Below, piece after piece: positions 59,102-64,000 of a stretch of DNA of 64,000 bases. The notes under the pieces were generated by a model. The model was not told the origin of the DNA. It searched no databases and saw only the letters and a program-made list of their open reading frames with translations. The translations under genes and the position numbers were made by a program. The stretch's first letter is position 1. Every line of letters starts with the position of its first letter. This DNA is from Streptomyces sp. NBC_00237 (lineage in GTDB: Bacteria > Actinomycetota > Actinomycetes > Streptomycetales > Streptomycetaceae): positions 1,420,501 to 1,484,500 of the forward strand of contig NZ_JAPEMT010000001.1 in the NCBI RefSeq assembly GCF_026342435.1, given 5' to 3'.

Positions 59102-60070
59102 ATGTCCGCACGCACCAGCACCATCCAGAACCGCCGAATACGCAGGGGGATCACCGCCGCCGCCCTCGCCGCCGGAGTCCTCCTCCCGGTGGCCGCCGCA
59201 GGCCCCGCCACCGCCGCCGCACCCACGGTGACGTGCAGCTCCAACAAGGCCGGGCTCGCGAAGAAGCTCACCGCCGACCTCACCGCCGCCCTGCGCGGCC
59301 GCCCCGGCACCGTCGCCCTCGCCCTCTACGAGCGGTCGACCAACACGTACTGCTCCCTGAGGTCCTGGGACTCCTTCGACTCCGCCAGCATCGTCAAGGT
59401 CACCGTCCTCGGCGCTCTGCTGCACGACGCGCAGAAGAAGAAGCGGGCACTGAGCGCCACCGAGCGCAACCGCGTCACCGCCATGATCACCAAGTCCGAC
59501 AACAACGCGACCAGCGCGCTCTGGAAGCAGCTCGGCACGGGGAAGATCAACGCCTTCCTGAAGGCCGCCGGGATGACCCGCACCAAGCCCGGCGCGAACG
59601 GCTACTGGGGGCTCACCCAGGTCAACGCCTCCGAGCAGAGCAAGCTCCTGGCCCTGCTGACCCGGCGGAACACCGTCCTCACCGACGCCTCCCGCGCGTA
59701 CGCCCTGGACCGGATGGCCCGCGTCGTCCCCGCCCAGCGCTGGGGCACCCCGGCCGGTGCGCCGGGCGCGGCGAAGGTCCAGGTCAAGAACGGGTGGCTG
59801 CCGCGCGCGACGAAGGGCTGGCGGGTGCACTCCCTCGGCGTCTTCACCGGCCTCGGCCACGACTACACGATCACCGTCCTCACGCACGGCAACAAGACGA
59901 TGCAGCAGGGCGTGGACACCATCCAGGCCGTCTCCCGCGCCGCCCACCGCGACCTGAACCCCGCCGCGAGCGGCAAGCCGCGCACCTTCCAGGCCCCGGT
60001 TCCGGCCGTCACCCCGCCCGCCGTCCCGCACGAGGTGATCCCGCCCGTGCCGGAGGCTCCGGCGCACTGA
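59102..60070 (+). CDS. Secreted serine hydrolase of the class A beta-lactamase fold
   Basis: A 322-residue secreted protein. Signal peptide to about residue 40 (VLLPVAAAGPATAAA). The active-site set of the penicilloyl-serine fold is present: S96-I-V-K99 (SxxK), S132-D-N134 and K229-N-G231 (in place of KTG). The Glu of the class A omega loop is not evident, so real penicillin hydrolysis is doubtful. The C-terminus is a Pro/Val-rich tail. GGGGACGGGGAAGC precedes ATG 59102. Confidence 0.85.
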   Translation: MSARTSTIQNRRIRRGITAAALAAGVLLPVAAAGPATAAAPTVTCSSNKAGLAKKLTADLTAALRGRPGTVALALYERSTNTYCSLRSWDSFDSASIVKVTVLGALLHDAQKKKRALSATERNRVTAMITKSDNNATSALWKQLGTGKINAFLKAAGMTRTKPGANGYWGLTQVNASEQSKLLALLTRRNTVLTDASRAYALDRMARVVPAQRWGTPAGAPGAAKVQVKNGWLPRATKGWRVHSLGVFTGLGHDYTITVLTHGNKTMQQGVDTIQAVSRAAHRDLNPAASGKPRTFQAPVPAVTPPAVPHEVIPPVPEAPAH

Positions 60071-60173
60071 GAGGGGCTGCCGCACCCCCGTTCGTTTGTT
60101 GCGGCGGGATGAAATCCGCAGCTCGCGACGTTGGAGCCTTCCGGCGGACCATGGAACGACCGGGAGGCACCAC

Positions 60174-63100
60174 GTGGCAGGGAACGAACGAAAAGAGCAA
60201 CCCGAAGAGCTGAGCGGGCCGGGTTGGGCCCGCCGTCTGACCTCGTACGCCTGGCGCTACCGCACCAACGTCCTGCTCGCCCTCGGCTCCTCCCTCCTCG
60301 GCATGGCCGTCATGGCCCTCGTACCGCTCATCACGAAGATCGTGATCGATGACGTGATCGGGAAGGGGAGCCGGTCGCTCGCCGTGTGGACCGGTCTCCT
60401 CATAGGCGCGGCCGTCGTCGTGTACGTCCTGACGTACATACGCCGCTACTACGGCGGCAAGCTCGCCCTCGACGTCCAGCACGACCTGCGCACCGAGATG
60501 TACGGGACGATCACCCGTCTCGACGGCCGCCGCCAGGACGAGCTGTCCACCGGGCAGGTCGTCGGCCGCGCCACCAGCGACCTCCAGCTGATCCAGGGCC
60601 TCCTCTTCATGCTCCCGATGACGATCGGGAACGTCCTCCTCTTCGTCATCTCCCTCGTGATCATGGCGTGGCTGTCCCCGCTCCTCACCCTGGTCGCCCT
60701 CGCCGTCGCCCCCGCCCTCTGGTTCATCGCCCGGCTCAGCAAGAAGCGCCTCTTCCCCGCCACCTGGTACGCCCAGGGCCAGGCCGCCGCAGTCGCCGGA
60801 GTCGTCGACGGGGCCGTGTCCGGCGTCCGCGTCGTGAAGGGCTTCGGGCAGGAGGACCAGGAGACCGGCAAGCTGCGCGAGGTCTCGCGGCGGCTGTTCG
60901 CAGGGCGGCTGAGGACCGTCAGGCTCAACTCCCGCTACACCCCCGCCCTCCAGGCCGTACCCGCCCTCGGCCAGGTCGCCATGCTCGCCCTCGGCGGCTG
61001 GCTCGCCACCCGGGGGCAGATCACCCTCGGCACCTTCGTCGCCTTCTCCACGTACCTCGCCCAGCTCGTCGGCCCGGTGCGGATGCTCGCCATGGTACTG
61101 ACCGTCGGGCAGCAGGCGCGGGCTGGTGTCGAGCGCGTACTGGAGCTGATCGACACCGAGCCGGCCATCGAGGACGGGACGAAGGAGCTTCCGGCGGATG
61201 CTCCCGCGACCGTCGAGTTCGACGGCGTCGGCTTCGCGTACGAGGAGGGGCGTCCGGTCCTCGACGGGTTCTCGCTGGAGATCCGCGAGGGCGAGACCGT
61301 CGCCGTCGTCGGGTCGTCCGGCAGCGGCAAGTCGACCGTCTCGCTGCTGCTGCCCCGCTTCTACGACGTCTCGCGGGGCGCGGTCCTGGTCGGCGGGCAC
61401 GATGTGCGCGAGCTGACCCTGGAGTCGCTGCGGGCCGCCATCGGCCTCGTCCCCGAGGACAGCTTCCTCTTCTCCGACACCGTCCGCGCCAACCTCGCGT
61501 ACGGCGTCCCGGACGCGACGGACGAGCAGATACGCGCCGCCGCCCGCGCCGCCCAGGCCGACCGCTTCATCGACGAGCTGCCCCACGGGTACGACACCAA
61601 GGTCGGCGAGCAGGGCCTGACCCTGTCCGGCGGCCAGCGGCAGCGGCTGTCGCTCGCCCGCGCCATCCTCACCGACCCCCGTCTGCTCCTCCTCGACGAC
61701 GCCACCTCCGCCGTCGACGCCCGGGTCGAGCACGAGATCCACGAGGCGCTGAAGGGCGTCATGGCGGGGCGGACGACGCTGCTGATCGCGCACCGCCGCT
61801 CGACCCTCAACCTCGCCGACCGCATCGCCGTCCTCGACAACGGACGCCTCGCCGACATCGGCACCCACGCGGAGCTGGAGCGCCGCTCCGCCCTCTACCG
61901 CCGCCTCCTCACCGACCCGGACGAGCTGGGCGGCGTATCGCCGGGGCACACGCCGAAGACGGTTCCCGCCGCGCCCGACGACCGGTCGGTGCAGGCGGAG
62001 CTGGACGCCGAGTTCGACGCCGAGCGCGGCATCACCCCCGACCTGTGGATACGGGACGAGTCCGACCCGGCCAAGGGCACCGACCACGCGCCCGGGATGC
62101 CGGCCACCCCCGAACTGCTCGCCCAGGTCGACGCCCTGCCGCCCGCCGACGACGTGCCGGACATCGACGAGGCCCGTGCCGTCGCCCCCGAGGACTCGTA
62201 CAACCTGCGCCGCCTGCTGCGCGGCTTCGGGCTCCCGCTGCTGGTCAGCCTGAGTCTGGTGGCCGTCGACGCGGGGATGGGGCTGCTGCTGCCGGTGCTG
62301 ATCCGGCACGGCATCGACGAAGGCGTCACCCAGCTCGCGCTCGGCGCGGTGTGGACGGCCGCCGGGCTCGCCCTGCTCGCCGTACTCGTGCAGTGGGGGG
62401 CGCAGATCAGCGAGGCCCGGATGACGGGACGCACCGGGGAGAGGGTCCTGTACTCGCTCCGGCTGAAGATCTTCGCGCAGTTGCAGAGGCTCGGACTGGA
62501 CTACTACGAGCGGGAGCTGACCGGGCGGATCATGACCCGGATGACGACGGACGTGGACGCGCTGTCGACGTTCCTCCAGACCGGTCTGGTGACGGCCTTC
62601 GTGTCCGTCGTGACCTTCCTCGGCGTGATGGTGGCGCTCGTCGTCATCGACGTGGAGCTCGCCCTCGTCGTCTTCGCGACGCTTCCGCTGCTGGTCGTCG
62701 GCACGTACTTCTTCCGGAAGAAGAGCGTCCAGGCGTACGAGCTGGCCCGCGACCGGGTCGGCGTCGTCAACGCCGACCTCCAGGAGTCGGTGGCCGGACT
62801 GCGCATCGTGCAGGCTTTCGGGCGGGAGAGGGCGGGCCGCGAGCGGTTCGCCGACAGCAGCCGCAGCTACCGGCAGGCGCGGGTGCGCGGACAGTGGCTG
62901 ATCTCCGTGTACTTCCCGTTCGTGCAGCTCCTCGCGTCGGTGGCGGCCGCGGCCGTGATGATCGTCGGGGCGGGGCGGATCGAGGCCGGGACGCTCACGG
63001 CGGGCGCGCTCGTCGCGTACCTGCTGTACATCGACCTCTTCTTCGCCCCCGTCCAGCAGCTCTCCCAGGTCTTCGACGGCTACCAGCAGGCCACGGTCTC

Positions 63101-63926
63101 GCTGCGCCGCATCCAGGAACTGCTGCGCGAGCCGACGTCGACCGTCGGGGCCGACGCTCCGAAGGACGTGCTGTCGCTGCGCGGGGAGATCGCCTTCGAG
63201 GACGTGTCGTTCAAGTACGGCGATGAGGAGGAGGCGCTGTCGGAGGTCTCGCTGCACATACCGGCGGGGCAGACCGTCGCCTTCGTCGGCGAGACCGGCG
63301 CGGGAAAGTCGACTCTGGTCAAGCTGGTGGCGCGTTTCTACGACCCGACCTCGGGCCGCGTCACCGCGGACGGCTCCGATCTGCGCGACCTCGACATGAC
63401 CGCGTACCGGCACCGCCTCGGCGTCGTCCCGCAGGAGGCGTACCTCTTCGCGGGGACCGTCCGTGACGCGATCGCCTACGGGCGGCCCGACGCCACCGAC
63501 GCCTCGGTCGAGGCGGCGGCCCGCGCGGTCGGCGCGCACGACATGATCGCCACGCTCGACGGCGGCTACCTGCACGAGGTCGCCGAGCGGGGCCGCAACC
63601 TCTCGGCGGGGCAGCGCCAGCTCATCGCGCTCGCCCGGGCCGAGCTGGTCGACCCGGACGTGCTGCTCCTCGACGAGGCGACGGCGGCTCTGGACCTCGC
63701 CACCGAGGCGCTGGTCAACCAGGCGACCGACCGCCTCACCGGCCGCCGTACGACGCTGGTCGTCGCGCACCGGCTGACCACGGCCGCCCGGGCGGACCGG
63801 GTCGTGGTCATGGACCACGGGCGGGTCGCGGAGGACGGCACGCACGACGAGCTGCTCGCGCTGGACGGCACGTACGCGCGGCTGTGGCGGACCTTCGTGG
63901 GGGAGGACGAACCGGCGGCGGTCTGA
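60174..63926 (+). CDS. Fused two-half ABC exporter, ATP-binding and permease
   Basis: A 1250-residue fused ABC exporter from GTG 60174 (GGGAGG upstream): TMD1, NBD1, TMD2, NBD2. NBD1 has Walker A GSSGSGKST and signature LSGGQRQRLSLARA, but Walker B ends LLLLDDATSAVD, with Asp in place of the catalytic Glu. NBD2 has GETGAGKST, LSAGQRQLIALARA and a full LLLDEATAALD. So NBD1 is the degenerate site of an asymmetric exporter, as in heterodimeric TM287/288-type transporters. The substrate is unknown; drugs or lipids are possible. Confidence 0.93.
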   Translation: MAGNERKEQPEELSGPGWARRLTSYAWRYRTNVLLALGSSLLGMAVMALVPLITKIVIDDVIGKGSRSLAVWTGLLIGAAVVVYVLTYIRRYYGGKLALDVQHDLRTEMYGTITRLDGRRQDELSTGQVVGRATSDLQLIQGLLFMLPMTIGNVLLFVISLVIMAWLSPLLTLVALAVAPALWFIARLSKKRLFPATWYAQGQAAAVAGVVDGAVSGVRVVKGFGQEDQETGKLREVSRRLFAGRLRTVRLNSRYTPALQAVPALGQVAMLALGGWLATRGQITLGTFVAFSTYLAQLVGPVRMLAMVLTVGQQARAGVERVLELIDTEPAIEDGTKELPADAPATVEFDGVGFAYEEGRPVLDGFSLEIREGETVAVVGSSGSGKSTVSLLLPRFYDVSRGAVLVGGHDVRELTLESLRAAIGLVPEDSFLFSDTVRANLAYGVPDATDEQIRAAARAAQADRFIDELPHGYDTKVGEQGLTLSGGQRQRLSLARAILTDPRLLLLDDATSAVDARVEHEIHEALKGVMAGRTTLLIAHRRSTLNLADRIAVLDNGRLADIGTHAELERRSALYRRLLTDPDELGGVSPGHTPKTVPAAPDDRSVQAELDAEFDAERGITPDLWIRDESDPAKGTDHAPGMPATPELLAQVDALPPADDVPDIDEARAVAPEDSYNLRRLLRGFGLPLLVSLSLVAVDAGMGLLLPVLIRHGIDEGVTQLALGAVWTAAGLALLAVLVQWGAQISEARMTGRTGERVLYSLRLKIFAQLQRLGLDYYERELTGRIMTRMTTDVDALSTFLQTGLVTAFVSVVTFLGVMVALVVIDVELALVVFATLPLLVVGTYFFRKKSVQAYELARDRVGVVNADLQESVAGLRIVQAFGRERAGRERFADSSRSYRQARVRGQWLISVYFPFVQLLASVAAAAVMIVGAGRIEAGTLTAGALVAYLLYIDLFFAPVQQLSQVFDGYQQATVSLRRIQELLREPTSTVGADAPKDVLSLRGEIAFEDVSFKYGDEEEALSEVSLHIPAGQTVAFVGETGAGKSTLVKLVARFYDPTSGRVTADGSDLRDLDMTAYRHRLGVVPQEAYLFAGTVRDAIAYGRPDATDASVEAAARAVGAHDMIATLDGGYLHEVAERGRNLSAGQRQLIALARAELVDPDVLLLDEATAALDLATEALVNQATDRLTGRRTTLVVAHRLTTAARADRVVVMDHGRVAEDGTHDELLALDGTYARLWRTFVGEDEPAAV

Positions 63927-64000
63927 TCCGCCGGTCGGCCGGGCCGGTGGGGGACGCCCGGTCCGCCGCCCCCTTCACCGCCCCCTTCACCGCCTGTTCC

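Noticed and set aside
60009..63845. 1278-codon leftward open frame across the ABC exporter
   Set aside because: It is antisense to a clear ABC exporter and has the composition of a shadow frame.

Overview
The window looks like a Streptomyces chromosome (very high GC, GTG starts, translationally coupled genes, an AdpA gene with a TTA codon, dispersed Streptomyces-type repeats) carrying part of an integrated actinophage. From memory, and not searched here, the gene order to the right of the prophage follows the Streptomyces coelicolor core from orn/adpA (about SCO2793/SCO2792) down towards SCO2764.

Positions 1 to about 28,840 are the int-proximal part of a prophage; its other end lies off the left edge. 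Almost everything is read leftward. From left to right: late structural genes (a cut tail or structural protein, head protein, major capsid protein, prohead protease, portal, terminase); a P-loop kinase, DUF6221-type and HNH genes; a sparsely coding stretch with AT-rich dyads (about 9.3-10.2 kb); a tightly overlapped block of small membrane proteins including a DUF2637-like protein (10.2-13.8 kb); a small divergent switch around a 28-bp perfect palindrome (14.4 kb) with three rightward genes; hypothetical phage genes (15.2-18.8 kb); a replication-organizer-like gene holding two perfect dyads (a candidate origin); HU-like, WhiB-like, RuvC-like, PAPS-reductase-like, RecT-like and RecE-like genes (19.8-23.8 kb); an excisionase-like HTH gene; the cro-like/cI-like immunity switch with GTAGAC operators (26.1-27.0 kb); and a tyrosine integrase next to the 3' end of tRNA-His(GTG), the inferred attachment site.

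The chromosomal half starts with tRNA-His, orn and adpA (TTA at codon 224, so bldA-dependent). Then come a His-rich membrane protein, a universal stress protein, a YaaH-like membrane protein, glmS, a DUF4429/SHOCT protein, and a secreted GH20 hexosaminidase with a DasR-like dre site in its promoter. The siderophore genes desF and desE (iron box upstream) follow directly. The desABCD desferrioxamine biosynthesis operon that I recall sitting between desF and the hexosaminidase in S. coelicolor is missing here.

Next is the leucine/isovalerate degradation operon accD1-accA1-hmgL-acdH (leftward). It shares a 16-bp operator with the TetR gene two genes away. The biotin-carrying subunit has an in-frame insertion of a dispersed Streptomyces repeat. 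The right end holds a DUF418 membrane protein, a methyltransferase, a small secreted protein, a CDF transporter, thioesterase II, a second acyl-CoA dehydrogenase, an agmatinase-family enzyme, a ThDP enzyme, a HigBA-like toxin-antitoxin pair, a beta-lactamase-fold secreted protein and a fused two-half ABC exporter.
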